Below, piece after piece: positions 43,983 through 53,369 of a stretch of DNA of 64,000 nt (within the stretch, counting starts at the first letter, position 1; each line of letters begins with the position of its first letter). Below the pieces are notes generated by a model. That model was not told the origin of the DNA and ran no database searches. It saw nothing but the letters and a program-made list of their open reading frames with translations. The position numbers were made by a program, and so were the translations under genes. Source of the DNA: Ruminococcaceae bacterium UBA6416 (GTDB taxonomy: Bacteria > Bacillota > Clostridia > Oscillospirales > Acutalibacteraceae); contig DJPI01000010.1 of the NCBI GenBank assembly GCA_002438505.1, positions 45,435-109,434 on the forward strand, written 5' to 3'.

Positions 43983-44011
43983 ATTTTAGCACATTAAACT
44001 GAAAAAGTAAA
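43983..44011 (-). promoter_or_regulatory. Promoter of the yerC-methyltransferase unit
   Basis: Minus strand TTTACT (44006-44011), 17-bp spacer, TAAAAT (43983-43988). Confidence 0.6.
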
Positions 44012-44040
44012 GAGTAATTTAAACAAATGAACCGTCAGAA

Positions 44041-44060
44041 ATTCGTCCATCATGACGAAT
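44041..44060. promoter_or_regulatory. Inverted repeat between divergent promoters, possible operator
   Basis: ATTCGTC and GACGAAT flank a six-base centre. It lies 13 bp upstream of the -35 box of the alpha/beta hydrolase gene and about 30 bp from the divergent promoter. The following TTTTT could also make it a weak terminator, but no plus-strand gene precedes it. Confidence 0.4.
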
Positions 44061-44073
44061 TTTTCCCAAAAAA

Positions 44074-44103
44074 TTGCAATATGCTGCTAATATATGGTAT
44101 AAT
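44074..44103 (+). promoter_or_regulatory. Promoter of the alpha/beta hydrolase gene
   Basis: TTGCAA (44074-44079), 18-bp spacer, TATAAT (44098-44103). Confidence 0.65.
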
Positions 44104-44170
44104 GCTACGTGATTTTTCCCGGTGAGGGAGGTCGGGTCGTTTGGCCCATATTTTGAAAGGATTGAATTTG

Positions 44171-45169
44171 ATGATTAACTTTCTTGTTTTAACCTATGCC
44201 CAAAAAACGGCAATAACCGCCGTTGTTATTGTTCTTGCCGTTCTTGGCGTTTTATATCTCGGCTTGGGCGCCTTGTTTTTCCATATCGCCCTTGGCTCAA
44301 AGCGCCGCAAGGATGAAACCGTTCCTTGCAAAAACAGCCTCTTTGAGCGCAATGCAGACAACAAAACCCTCTGTGCAGGCTATAAATGGTATGACGAAAA
44401 CTATAAGCAGAGCGTTTCCATAAAGAGCCGGGAGGGGAAAACCCTGCGTGCAATGGAGTTTCGCAACCCGTCAAACAGCAACATCTGGGCAATCTGCATC
44501 CACGGCTGGACAAACGTCAAGCGTGAAATGGGTACCTATGGAATGGAGTATTACCGCCGCGGCTTCAATGTTCTCATTCCCGATATGCGCGGCCATGACA
44601 GCAGCGAAAGCAAGGATGTTTCAATGGGCTGGCTTGACAGACTTGATATTGTTGATTGGATCAACAGCCTTGTTCAGGAAAACCCGAAGGTGAAAATCAT
44701 TATCCACGGCGTTTCAATGGGCGCGGCAACAACAATGATGGTAACCGGAGAAAACCTTCCCTCAAATGTTGTTCTTGCCGTTGAGGACTGCGGCTTTTGC
44801 GGAGTGAAGGAAATTTTTGTTGACCAGTGCATCAGAAAATATCACCTTCCGCCGAAAATTGTTATTCCGGCCGCAAGCTTTGTTAACAAAATTATGAACG
44901 GGTTTTTCTTTGGTGAAGCCTCCGCGGTTGAACAGCTCAAAAAGTCTAAAACACCAACTCTTTTCATTCACGGAGACAAGGATGATTTTGTTCTTGTTGA
45001 AAACCTTCCAATTGTTTTTGACGCCTGCGCCGCACCCAAGGAAAAGCACATTGTTAAAGGCGCCGAGCACGCCGTTTCCGCTCTCTGGTTCCCGGAGGAA
45101 TACTGGAAAACGGTTGACGGATTTTTGAACAAATATCTTTATGAAACACCGGTCAGTCCGGCAAAATAA
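44171..45169 (+). CDS. Membrane-anchored alpha/beta hydrolase
   Basis: 332-aa serine hydrolase with an N-terminal membrane helix (about 10-38). The oxyanion segment IHGWTNVKREMG, the nucleophile elbow GVSMGA, the acid in IHGDKDDFVLVE and the catalytic His in KGAEHAVSAL complete the triad. The family (YqkD/BAAT-like) is frequent in Firmicutes; substrate unknown. ATG 44171 is chosen because GAAAGG lies 10 bases upstream; the frame is open from 44141. A strong terminator follows. Confidence 0.87.
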   Translation: MINFLVLTYAQKTAITAVVIVLAVLGVLYLGLGALFFHIALGSKRRKDETVPCKNSLFERNADNKTLCAGYKWYDENYKQSVSIKSREGKTLRAMEFRNPSNSNIWAICIHGWTNVKREMGTYGMEYYRRGFNVLIPDMRGHDSSESKDVSMGWLDRLDIVDWINSLVQENPKVKIIIHGVSMGAATTMMVTGENLPSNVVLAVEDCGFCGVKEIFVDQCIRKYHLPPKIVIPAASFVNKIMNGFFFGEASAVEQLKKSKTPTLFIHGDKDDFVLVENLPIVFDACAAPKEKHIVKGAEHAVSALWFPEEYWKTVDGFLNKYLYETPVSPAK

Positions 45170-45181
45170 TGAATACATATG

Positions 45182-45214
45182 CGCGGCCGCAGTCATTTTT
45201 GCGGCCGCGTTTTT
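45182..45214 (+). terminator. Intrinsic terminator
   Basis: 10-bp perfect GC-rich stem (45182-45191 with 45200-45209) and five T. Confidence 0.92.
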
Positions 45215-45331
45215 ATATATTAAACAAGGGCGTGGCAAAAAATGTTTACGGATTGTGAATAAACTTTGAACTGAAATGCAACATGAAAAAACGAATCGTC
45301 TATTTTTGAAATTGCTATTTTTCATTGTACG

Positions 45332-45359
45332 TTGACGGCAAAAACTGTGCAAATATAAT
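45332..45359 (+). promoter_or_regulatory. Promoter of the large secreted protein gene
   Basis: TTGACG (45332-45337), 16-bp spacer, TATAAT (45354-45359), followed by a perfect AAGGAGG before the ATG. Confidence 0.8.
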
Positions 45360-45394
45360 AATGGTGTACCAAAAATTAATAAGGAGGTAATTCC

Positions 45395-48300
45395 ATGAAA
45401 AAGGTACTATCCGTAATTCTTTCACTTGTAATGCTTCTTTGCGTGTTACCTGTTTCGGGCATTGCGGCTGAAAGTTACACACCGGCAACCGAGTACGCTT
45501 CATATGACGCAAACAAGGTTGCAGCAAATGATGCTGAGTATATCAGCGGTCTTTCCGTTGACCAGATCGCAGGTATTCTCCTTGACTATGTTGACGGCAT
45601 TCTTGCCGGCGTTGATGTTGACATTGACTATGAGGGCTTTAAAATCAACACCCTCAATATGCTTGACGTTGACACACTCACCAAATGGGCATATGACGCA
45701 ATCAGCGGCGACATGCTCGGCGGAGACTTTGACAAGCTTGACGCTTCCGCTCTCGCAGGTCTTTCAAGAAAGAACGGCGATGTCAACTATATGTTCGGAA
45801 TGCTTCAGTTCATGGCTGACAACGCAGACCTCTTCGGAAAGGCTTTCTCTTGGGACAACAAGGAGCAGACCTTTGACTGCGGAAAAATCGGCGAATATCT
45901 TGAAACCCTTAACGAGGGTGACGAGGGATATGAAGCAAGAGTGTTCTATGAAAAGTACATCCTTTCAAACGACATTCAGAAGGCTTTCACAAGTGAAATC
46001 GCTCGTGAAATGAACTACACAATCCCCGAGGGCGAAACCTTTGACGAGACTATCAGCAAAGGTATTCTTGCATGGCTTTCAGGTCTCCTTTCAAAGGCAG
46101 GTCTCCTTTCGGACGAAGGTGTGGCTGCTCTCAAGACTTATGACCTGCGCACTGAGGATGTTTATGCTCACCTCAAGAACCTTGTTGCTCTCCTTCAGAG
46201 CGACAACGAAGTTGTTGAAAAAACATACTTCACTTATTATCTTGACTCTCTCCTCAGAACCGTTCTCAAGACTGCTCTTGGCTTTAAGCCGGTAGTTGGT
46301 GAAGAGGACGCTTCAGATGCAGTTGTTGCTGAATTCAAAGCAACATACGCCGACCTTGCAACCCTTTACACAATTTCCGCCGGAACCGTAAACTTCAGGG
46401 CGGCTGACGGAAAGTATTATCAGTTCGTTGTTACTGCCGATGCTATCACTTCAGCAAAGGCTCTCACTTGGGAGAATGCTCTCGGCTTTAACCTTGAAAT
46501 GCCCGTTGTTGACATCTTCACCGGTGACAATGATGCACTTGTTAAGGAGTATAAGCCGACTTCAACCGATGAAGAAACCTATAAGCCGACCTTTTATACC
46601 AAGGCTGAATATGTTTCTCTTGTTCCGGAAGAAATGAAGGCTCTTGCAAATGTTACCGGCGATGCTGTTCCGGAAGAATTTGCAAATATCATTACTAACG
46701 GCACTGCAATCCCGATGAAGGATTACATGAAAGTTCTTGTTAAGCAGGGCGCAGAAGAAAAGCTCAACATGAATATTTCTTTCAACGACATTAAGGCTTT
46801 CGCAGAAGAAGCTGCGACCAAGGCAGCACAGAGCGCTATTGATAGCATGGGTGTCGGTACCCTTGTTCAGGTTGGCAGCGTTGATATCACTCTCAATTAC
46901 ACCGGCTATGCAACAGATGATGGATTCATCTGCGTTGTAAAAGCTGATGCAAAAGTTAACCTTACCGGCTCAATGGCTTCGCTTGCACAGGATCCTGCCG
47001 ACAAAATGGTTAGCAACACTCTCAAAGACCCCATCGCTACCGTTGTTATGGATAACCTTTCCGGAAGCGACACCGACATTTCCGCTCTTGTTGCTCTCAA
47101 GGACTTCATCGACACCGACTTTGCCATTGACATGGGCGTTCTTGATTTTGCAGGCAACTATGATGCATATAACGGAGTAATCGGTCAGGTCAACAGAGTT
47201 CTCTGCGATCTTCTCAAGATGCTCCTTTCAGACGAGGGTTATGAAAGCCTTGACCTCACCGAGGGCGGCAATCAGAACCTCACCGCAAACCTCCAGAAGC
47301 TTTGCGACAAGGCAGGCTCAACCGTTGACGCTGCAAAGAAGGTTATCAGCGGTGATGATTTCAAGGCTCTTGCCGACAGCCTCAACGTAAGCGATCTCTT
47401 TGCTTCCTCACACGGCTTCAACGCCGATATGCTCTATAACCTTGACTTCTCAAGCGTTGAAAATCTTTATGTTTGCGCAATCAGAATGGGTTGCGACTTC
47501 CTTGACGCAGAACAGCCCGGCGTTCTTCATGACGTTCATATGCTCATTGAAAACAGCACAACTCTTGATGACATGGCTGTTAAGGTAACGGATTATGTTC
47601 TTGCAAAGGCAGTTACAGAAGCTAACGCCAACATCGAAGGCTTCAGCTATACTTATACAAGCTTTGCCGGTGAAGCCGTCAATGACGCCGCAACCGCAAA
47701 GAATGTTATCATGGATAAGCTCGTTGACATCGCTTACTATGTAGTAAACGATTACGGCTTCCCGAAGGCTAACGAAATCATCAACTCCTGCATTGATAAG
47801 CTCAATGAAAAAGCAGGCGAAGCAGTCATTCCGCACGTTGACTTCAAGTTTAATGTTGCAAAGGCTGCTGATTGGGAAACCACTCTGAATGCAATGGTTG
47901 ACCGCGTTCTTGACCTCACTGACGGCATCATCGTATGCGTTGCAGGCATTGACAGAAACGCAAACGTATTTGATAAGATCGCCACTGTTGCAAACGCAAT
48001 CCTTCCGCTCGCCTCACTTCTTTCAAACTGCGCAGGCAACGGCCTTGCAGTTGACTTTGAAAACATCATCAACAACATCGTATTCGGTGATGTTCTTGCC
48101 GGCAACTTTGACAGCTTCCTGCGTCTGCTTGAAACCGACGTTAAGACCGATGACGTTGCTAAGGACGTAAGCGTAACCTACGCTCTCATCAAGGCTTCCG
48201 ATCATATCGTTGACGCAGTGTTCCCCGAAACCGTTCAGGCTGAACTTTACACTGAGTCACTCACCGTTCAGCAGGAGTTCACCGGTTCTCTCAGCGATCA

Positions 48301-49060
48301 GGGTATCGCAGCAAGAAACATGAGAAGCATTAACTCCGTTAAGGCTTCACTCGTTCCCGCCGTTCTCAGACTCGTCAGAGAAAGCGGAATCCTTCCGTCA
48401 CTCGTTAAGAGCGACTGCACGCACGCTAATGTTGTTACAATCGAAGCTATCCCGGCAACCTGCATCACTACCGGTTACACCGAAGGCACAAGATGTAAGG
48501 ATTGCGGAAAGTGGCTCTCCGGTCATGAAGAAATCGCTAAGGACGCTTCCGTTCATGCAGGTCCCGTTGTTGACATTGAAGCTGTTGAAGCTACCTGCAC
48601 AACAGCCGGAACAACAGCCGGAACGAAGTGCTCCGCTTGCGGCGCAATCATCAGCGGCTGTGAAGCCGTTGAGGCTCTCGGCCATGACACTTCAGTTAAG
48701 GTTAAAACCGTTGCTCCGACCTGCACAGCAGAAGGCTACACCATTTATAAGTGCTCACGCTGCGATGTAACCGAAAAGAAGGACATTGTTGCTGCTCTCG
48801 GCCACACTCCCGTTGCTGTTCCCGGAAAGGCTCCGACCTGCACCGAGGACGGACTTACAGACGGTGTCAAGTGCTCAGTTTGCAATGCTGTAATCACCGC
48901 TCAGGAAACCATCCCGGCAACCGGTCACACCGATGCCGATGGCGACAATGCTTGCGACGTTTGCGGCGCAACAATCAAAAAGCCGACCTTTATTGATAAG
49001 ATTAAAGCTTTCTTCCAGAAGATTATCAACTGGTTCAAGAATCTTTTCAAAAAGGGCTGA
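45395..49060 (+). CDS. Large secreted protein with C-terminal Cys-rich repeats and amphipathic tail
   Basis: 1221-aa exported protein of unknown function. Signal peptide 1-25 (ends GIAAES). Residues 26-1000 are mostly helical, rich in Asp, Leu and Ala, with no recognised domain. About residues 1008-1195 hold four to five Cys-rich repeats (pattern ATCTxxGxTxGxKCxxC), including CKDCGKWLSGH (1034-1044) and HTDADGDNACDVC (1178-1190). The last 22 residues form a Lys/Phe/Trp amphipathic helix (KIINWFKNLFKKG). Codon choice leans to C-ending codons more than neighbours, and promoter and SD are near consensus, suggesting high expression. Confidence 0.8.
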   Translation: MKKVLSVILSLVMLLCVLPVSGIAAESYTPATEYASYDANKVAANDAEYISGLSVDQIAGILLDYVDGILAGVDVDIDYEGFKINTLNMLDVDTLTKWAYDAISGDMLGGDFDKLDASALAGLSRKNGDVNYMFGMLQFMADNADLFGKAFSWDNKEQTFDCGKIGEYLETLNEGDEGYEARVFYEKYILSNDIQKAFTSEIAREMNYTIPEGETFDETISKGILAWLSGLLSKAGLLSDEGVAALKTYDLRTEDVYAHLKNLVALLQSDNEVVEKTYFTYYLDSLLRTVLKTALGFKPVVGEEDASDAVVAEFKATYADLATLYTISAGTVNFRAADGKYYQFVVTADAITSAKALTWENALGFNLEMPVVDIFTGDNDALVKEYKPTSTDEETYKPTFYTKAEYVSLVPEEMKALANVTGDAVPEEFANIITNGTAIPMKDYMKVLVKQGAEEKLNMNISFNDIKAFAEEAATKAAQSAIDSMGVGTLVQVGSVDITLNYTGYATDDGFICVVKADAKVNLTGSMASLAQDPADKMVSNTLKDPIATVVMDNLSGSDTDISALVALKDFIDTDFAIDMGVLDFAGNYDAYNGVIGQVNRVLCDLLKMLLSDEGYESLDLTEGGNQNLTANLQKLCDKAGSTVDAAKKVISGDDFKALADSLNVSDLFASSHGFNADMLYNLDFSSVENLYVCAIRMGCDFLDAEQPGVLHDVHMLIENSTTLDDMAVKVTDYVLAKAVTEANANIEGFSYTYTSFAGEAVNDAATAKNVIMDKLVDIAYYVVNDYGFPKANEIINSCIDKLNEKAGEAVIPHVDFKFNVAKAADWETTLNAMVDRVLDLTDGIIVCVAGIDRNANVFDKIATVANAILPLASLLSNCAGNGLAVDFENIINNIVFGDVLAGNFDSFLRLLETDVKTDDVAKDVSVTYALIKASDHIVDAVFPETVQAELYTESLTVQQEFTGSLSDQGIAARNMRSINSVKASLVPAVLRLVRESGILPSLVKSDCTHANVVTIEAIPATCITTGYTEGTRCKDCGKWLSGHEEIAKDASVHAGPVVDIEAVEATCTTAGTTAGTKCSACGAIISGCEAVEALGHDTSVKVKTVAPTCTAEGYTIYKCSRCDVTEKKDIVAALGHTPVAVPGKAPTCTEDGLTDGVKCSVCNAVITAQETIPATGHTDADGDNACDVCGATIKKPTFIDKIKAFFQKIINWFKNLFKKG

Positions 49061-49122
49061 TTATTGACGAACAAGAGTTATCCAAAACACTCTTTACTTC
49101 TCCTGTATTCACACCGAACACA

Positions 49123-49158
49123 GAAAAGAGGCTGTCGCAAAAGCGGCGGCCTCTTTTC
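49123..49158. terminator. Bidirectional terminator
   Basis: 10-bp perfect stem (49123-49132 with 49149-49158) whose arms begin with GAAAAG and end with CTTTTC; between convergent genes. Confidence 0.8.
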
Positions 49159-49164
49159 GTTTAC

Positions 49165-50262
49165 TCATCTGATGACCTCCTCGGTCTCGGCGTCAAAAAC
49201 GTGGATTTTCTCTTTTTCAAGCTGAAAAGAGAATTCCTCGTCCGCTTTCGGTGCGCTGTATGCCGGGGCGCGGACCGTCAGGCGGTTGCCCTTGCAGTCA
49301 ACGTATAAAAAGACCTCGCTTCCCATAAGCTCGCAGATGTCAACCGTTCCTTTGAGCACCGGCTCATCGGGTGCAAAGCGGTCTTTCTGGGTAACAATGT
49401 TTTCCGGCCTGATTCCGAGCATGAGCTTTTTTCCGTCCGGAAGCTCGCTGAATTTCTTGCTTTTTGGAAGAAGAACAACATCGTCTTTCACGGCGGCATA
49501 AAGCCTTCCGCCTTTGTTTTTGAGAACGGCTTCAACAAAATTCATCTGCGGCGAGCCGATGAACCCGGCAACAAACATATTGCGCGGTGCGTCATAAAGC
49601 TCCTGCGGCTTTGCAACCTGCTGAACAACGCCGTCACGCATGACAACAATTCTGTCTCCCATTGTCATGGCCTCGGTCTGGTCGTGAGTAACATAAATGA
49701 ATGTTGCATCAAGGTTTTTGTGGAGCTTTGTGATTTCGGAGCGCATCGCGGTGCGCAGCTTTGCGTCAAGGTTTGAAAGCGGCTCGTCAAAAAGGAAAAC
49801 GGACGGCGAACGAACAATCGCCCGACCCAAAGCAACACGCTGGCGTTGACCGCCGGAAAGTGCGCGCGGCTTTCGGTTCAAAAGGTGCTCAATATCAAGA
49901 ATTTTTGCCGCTTCCATAACACGCCTTTGGATTTCATCCTTGGGCGTTTTTCTCCTTTCAAGGCCGAACGCAATGTTTTTATAAACGGTCTTGTCCGGAT
50001 AAAGCGCATAGCTTTGAAAAACCATTGCAATGTCTCTGTCCTTTGGTGCAATGCCGTTAACAAGGCGGTCGCCGATGTAAAGCTCGCCTTTTGAAATTTC
50101 CTCAAGTCCTGCAATCATCCGCAAGGTTGTTGATTTTCCGCAGCCGGAGGGGCCAACAAGAACAACAAACTCCCGGTCATTGATTGAAAGGCTGAGGTTA
50201 TTAACGGCAGTGAACCCATCGGGATAGATTTTGAAAACATTTTTGAGTGTGATACTTGCCAT
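49165..50262 (-). CDS. Sugar ABC importer ATPase (MsmK/UgpC type)
   Basis: Cytosolic ATPase energising carbohydrate uptake (365 aa). Walker A GPSGCGKST (about 37-45), Q-loop QSYALYP, signature LSGGQRQRV, Walker B VFLFDEPLSNLD and the H-loop THDQTEA are all canonical. A C-terminal TOBE/OB regulatory domain follows (about 235-365). It is the last gene of a malQ-SBP-permease-permease unit, 23 bp after the permease, so it probably serves that importer, though MsmK-type ATPases can serve several. Confidence 0.94.
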   Translation of the reverse strand: MASITLKNVFKIYPDGFTAVNNLSLSINDREFVVLVGPSGCGKSTTLRMIAGLEEISKGELYIGDRLVNGIAPKDRDIAMVFQSYALYPDKTVYKNIAFGLERRKTPKDEIQRRVMEAAKILDIEHLLNRKPRALSGGQRQRVALGRAIVRSPSVFLFDEPLSNLDAKLRTAMRSEITKLHKNLDATFIYVTHDQTEAMTMGDRIVVMRDGVVQQVAKPQELYDAPRNMFVAGFIGSPQMNFVEAVLKNKGGRLYAAVKDDVVLLPKSKKFSELPDGKKLMLGIRPENIVTQKDRFAPDEPVLKGTVDICELMGSEVFLYVDCKGNRLTVRAPAYSAPKADEEFSFQLEKEKIHVFDAETEEVIR

Positions 50263-50285
50263 AGAAAAGCCTTTCCGTTGCGGAT

Positions 50286-51125
50286 TTATCCCTTGACCGC
50301 ACCCGCAACAACGCCTTTAATAATATATTTTTGACAGAAAAGATAGAAAATAACAATCGGAATTATTGCAAGAACAAGCATTGCCATCATTGCGCCCATG
50401 TCTATTGAACCATAGCCGCCGCGCAGATATTGAATGGCAATCGGAATTGTTTTGTAATCCGTTCCGATAACAAGATAGGGGAGAAGATAATCATTCCAGA
50501 TCCACATTGCGTTGAGGATTGCAACGGTTATTGCGGTCGGCTTCATGATTGGAAAAACAACAAGGAAAAATGTGCGTATCGAGCCGCAGCCGTCAATCAT
50601 TGCTGCCTCCTCAATTTCAATCGGAACGCTTTTAACAAAGCCGCTGAACATGAAAACCGAAAGTCCGGCTCCGAAGCCGAGATAGATGACAACAATTCCC
50701 CAGAGGTTGTCAAGATGCAGCGCATTGGCTGTTTTGACCATTGTGAACATCACCATCTGGAACGGAACGATCATTGAAAAGACGAAAGCGTAATATAAAA
50801 ACGAGGTGAACTTGTTCTTCACTCTTGTGATATACCACGCGGTCATTGAGGTGAAAAGAACAATCGCCGCAACGGAAAATACCGTGATGAAAAGTGAGCG
50901 GCCGAACGCGCTGAAAAAGTCCGTTTTGAGAAGTCCGCCGATATAGTTTTCGAGTCCGGCAAAGGTCTGCGCGTTCGGAAATTTGAACGGCTCGCTCGTT
51001 ATATAAAGCTTCGATTTGAAAGAATTGAAAAGAACAATAAAAATCGGCGCGAGGAAAACAACTGACATCAGAATCAAAATGATATATGCGCCTGCCCGGC
51101 CGAGCATTGTTTTGGTTTTCGTCAT
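50286..51125 (-). CDS. Sugar ABC importer permease, MalG type
   Basis: 279-aa membrane permease with six helices. The EAA loop that docks the ATPase reads IEEAAMIDGCGSIRTFFLVV (about 190-209). The C-terminus ends in the basic VAGAVKG typical of the MalG family. Its ATG overlaps the stop of the upstream permease gene by four bases. Pairs with the next gene to form the channel. Confidence 0.93.
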   Translation of the reverse strand: MTKTKTMLGRAGAYIILILMSVVFLAPIFIVLFNSFKSKLYITSEPFKFPNAQTFAGLENYIGGLLKTDFFSAFGRSLFITVFSVAAIVLFTSMTAWYITRVKNKFTSFLYYAFVFSMIVPFQMVMFTMVKTANALHLDNLWGIVVIYLGFGAGLSVFMFSGFVKSVPIEIEEAAMIDGCGSIRTFFLVVFPIMKPTAITVAILNAMWIWNDYLLPYLVIGTDYKTIPIAIQYLRGGYGSIDMGAMMAMLVLAIIPIVIFYLFCQKYIIKGVVAGAVKG

Positions 51126-51964
51126 GCTTCAACCTCCTTGCGTCTTGTCAGTGCAAGCTGAATGAGTGCTATCACGGCAAGGATGATGAAAAAGACAACT
51201 GCCTTTGCCTGGCCAACGCCCTGCCAGCCTGTTCGAGCATAGAAAGTTTTGTAAATATCGAGCGCAAGCATCTGCGTTTCGCGCCCGGGCGCCCCGTCCG
51301 TGAGAGCAAGGTTTGCGTCAAAGAGCTTGAATGAGTTTGTGATTGTTAAAAACAGACAAATTGTTACCGAGGGCATCACCATCGGAATAATAACGTGGCG
51401 CAGTATTCCCCAGAATCCGGCGCCGTCAACCTTGGCCGCGTCAATGAGGTCGGTCGGAATGTTTTGAATTCCGGCAATATAAATTATCATCATATATCCG
51501 ATAAGCTGCCAATTTGTGAGGATGACAAGACCCCAAAAGCCGTAGCTTGCATCATAGGTGACGGTTACGCCGAAAAACTGCAAAACTCCGTTGATGATCA
51601 GTAGCCAGATATAGCCGAGAACAATTCCGCCAATGAGGTTCGGCATGAAGAACACCGTTCTGAAAAGGTTTGTGCCTTTGATTGACCGGGTCAGAAGAAG
51701 AGCGAGAGCAAAGGCGATGACGTTTATTGTAACCACAGAAACAACGGTGAACTTCACTGTGAACCAAAGGGCGTTGAGAAAATCTTCGTTTGAAAACGCC
51801 TTAATATAGTTGTCAATCCCTACCCATTTTGCGTTTGTGACCGTTGTGAACTTCGTGAAGGAGAGAACAATTCCGGCAAGGAACGGAAAAACAAACGCGA
51901 TGAAAAATGAGGCGGTCGTTGGCAGAACGAACACCGGGTAATATTTTTTCAAACTTTTGCGCAT
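51122..51964 (-). CDS. Sugar ABC importer permease, MalF type
   Basis: 280-aa permease with six membrane helices, starting at ATG 51964 behind GAGGTG (an in-frame GTG/ATG pair slightly upstream at 51973 lacks a proper site). EAA loop: DLIDAAKVDGAGFWGILRHV (about 180-199). It lies 22 bp after the solute-binding protein gene. With the MalG-type subunit and MsmK-type ATPase it forms a CUT1 family importer for oligosaccharides. Confidence 0.93.
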   Translation of the reverse strand: MRKSLKKYYPVFVLPTTASFFIAFVFPFLAGIVLSFTKFTTVTNAKWVGIDNYIKAFSNEDFLNALWFTVKFTVVSVVTINVIAFALALLLTRSIKGTNLFRTVFFMPNLIGGIVLGYIWLLIINGVLQFFGVTVTYDASYGFWGLVILTNWQLIGYMMIIYIAGIQNIPTDLIDAAKVDGAGFWGILRHVIIPMVMPSVTICLFLTITNSFKLFDANLALTDGAPGRETQMLALDIYKTFYARTGWQGVGQAKAVVFFIILAVIALIQLALTRRKEVEA

Positions 51965-51986
51965 TATGACCACCTCTTAAAGCTTT

Positions 51987-53369
51987 TTATTCCTGATATT
52001 CGTTTTTCCAAGCGCTCTGAACTGTTTGAACAACCTTGTTCCAGTCTGCCGAGCCTTGTGCATACTGCAAAAGAACGCTTGAAAAATCCTGCTTGAAGGT
52101 TTCGCTCGGGAACGATGTGAAAATCCACGGAACGCTTTTGATGTCCTTCTTTTCCATCCAGTCAAGAATCTGGTTTGCAAGCGGATCCTCCGGCCTTTCA
52201 TCCTCATCAAAGGTGTTGAACGGTGAGATGAAGCCGAGCTCCTTTGTAACATACCTCTTTCCCTCATCGGAGGAGAAAAGCCATTCAAGGAAGTCGGCGG
52301 AGGCTTTCTGCTTTTCTTCAGAGACCTTCGAGTTAATTGCAAGATAGTTTTCCGTACCGATGCAAAGGCCTTGATTTTCCTCTCCCTTTATTCCGGTATA
52401 GATGGGCAGCATTTTGATTTTGTCTTTTTTAACCGTGTTGCCGTCAACGTCTGCAATGTCCTTGTATGCCCAGTTGCCGTTTTGAACCATTGCGGTTTTT
52501 CCAAGCGCAAACTCAGCCATTGAGTCATTGACGCTTTTGCTGCCGATGAGGTTTTTCGGCGTTCCGGAGTTGTTTATATAGAGGTCAAAAATGTTTTTGA
52601 AGTTTTCGTTATAGGTGAATTTAATCTCGCTTGAGCCGAGGCCGGCGAGTGTTGGATCGTCAAAATTCTTGTTTTCGCTGAACTCATAATAGAGCGGAAC
52701 ATTTGCAAGGTGGGTGTCCCAGCGCCACGCATTGCCGCTTGAAAACGATGTTGAGGAAAAAACGCCCTCAATTTTAAGCTCGCTTTTCCTGCTCTGCATA
52801 TCTTCAACAAGAGACTTGAGCTTTGAAAAGGAGTTGATTTCATCCATTGAGGAAAAGGAGGTCTTTTTGTCCTTGAGCGCAAAGTATCGATCTGTTATCT
52901 CCTCGTTATAAATTATGCCGTAGCCCTCAACAACATATGGAATGCCATATACAGAGTCTCCGCTTTTGATTGCGAGCGATTTGTCTGAAAGAAAGGAGTA
53001 AAGCGCGGTATCCTTCAGGTCGGCGCAGTAATCCGCCCAGGCTTTATAACCGACGGGGCCGTTGATTTGGAAGATTGTCGGCGGCTCACTTTTGGCAATT
53101 TCGCTCGTCAGGGTTTGTTCATATCCGTTGGACGCGGCGGTGACCACCTTTACCGTTACGCCGGTTTTCTCTTTGTATTCTTTGGAAATTTTGTCATAGA
53201 CGGAAGCAATTTCCGGCTTGAAGTTTAAAAAGTAAATCTCCGTTGCGGCGGCCGGCTTGTTTTCGTTTGCGGCGCTGCTTGATGCCGCATTGTTGCCGCC
53301 GTCATTGCCGCAGGCCGCGAACGAAAGCAAAAGAAGCAGCGAAAGTGTTAATGAGAGAAGTTTTTTCAT
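51987..53369 (-). CDS. Extracellular sugar-binding lipoprotein of the ABC importer
   Basis: 460-aa CUT1-type solute-binding protein. A lipoprotein signal (residues 1-19) ends in the lipobox SFAAC with Cys20 as lipid anchor, followed by a Gly/Asn/Ser linker. The mature part has the family features YEQTLTSEIAKSEPPTIFQ and FSPFNTFDEDE-like C-terminal segments. It overlaps malQ by four bases (53366-53369), placing alpha-glucan uptake and processing in one operon. Confidence 0.93.
   Translation of the reverse strand: MKKLLSLTLSLLLLLSFAACGNDGGNNAASSSAANENKPAAATEIYFLNFKPEIASVYDKISKEYKEKTGVTVKVVTAASNGYEQTLTSEIAKSEPPTIFQINGPVGYKAWADYCADLKDTALYSFLSDKSLAIKSGDSVYGIPYVVEGYGIIYNEEITDRYFALKDKKTSFSSMDEINSFSKLKSLVEDMQSRKSELKIEGVFSSTSFSSGNAWRWDTHLANVPLYYEFSENKNFDDPTLAGLGSSEIKFTYNENFKNIFDLYINNSGTPKNLIGSKSVNDSMAEFALGKTAMVQNGNWAYKDIADVDGNTVKKDKIKMLPIYTGIKGEENQGLCIGTENYLAINSKVSEEKQKASADFLEWLFSSDEGKRYVTKELGFISPFNTFDEDERPEDPLANQILDWMEKKDIKSVPWIFTSFPSETFKQDFSSVLLQYAQGSADWNKVVQTVQSAWKNEYQE

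Noticed and set aside
49123..49158. GGCTGTCGCAAAAGCGG as an IS terminal repeat
   Set aside because: It is the loop and arm of a bidirectional terminator; no transposase or second end is near.
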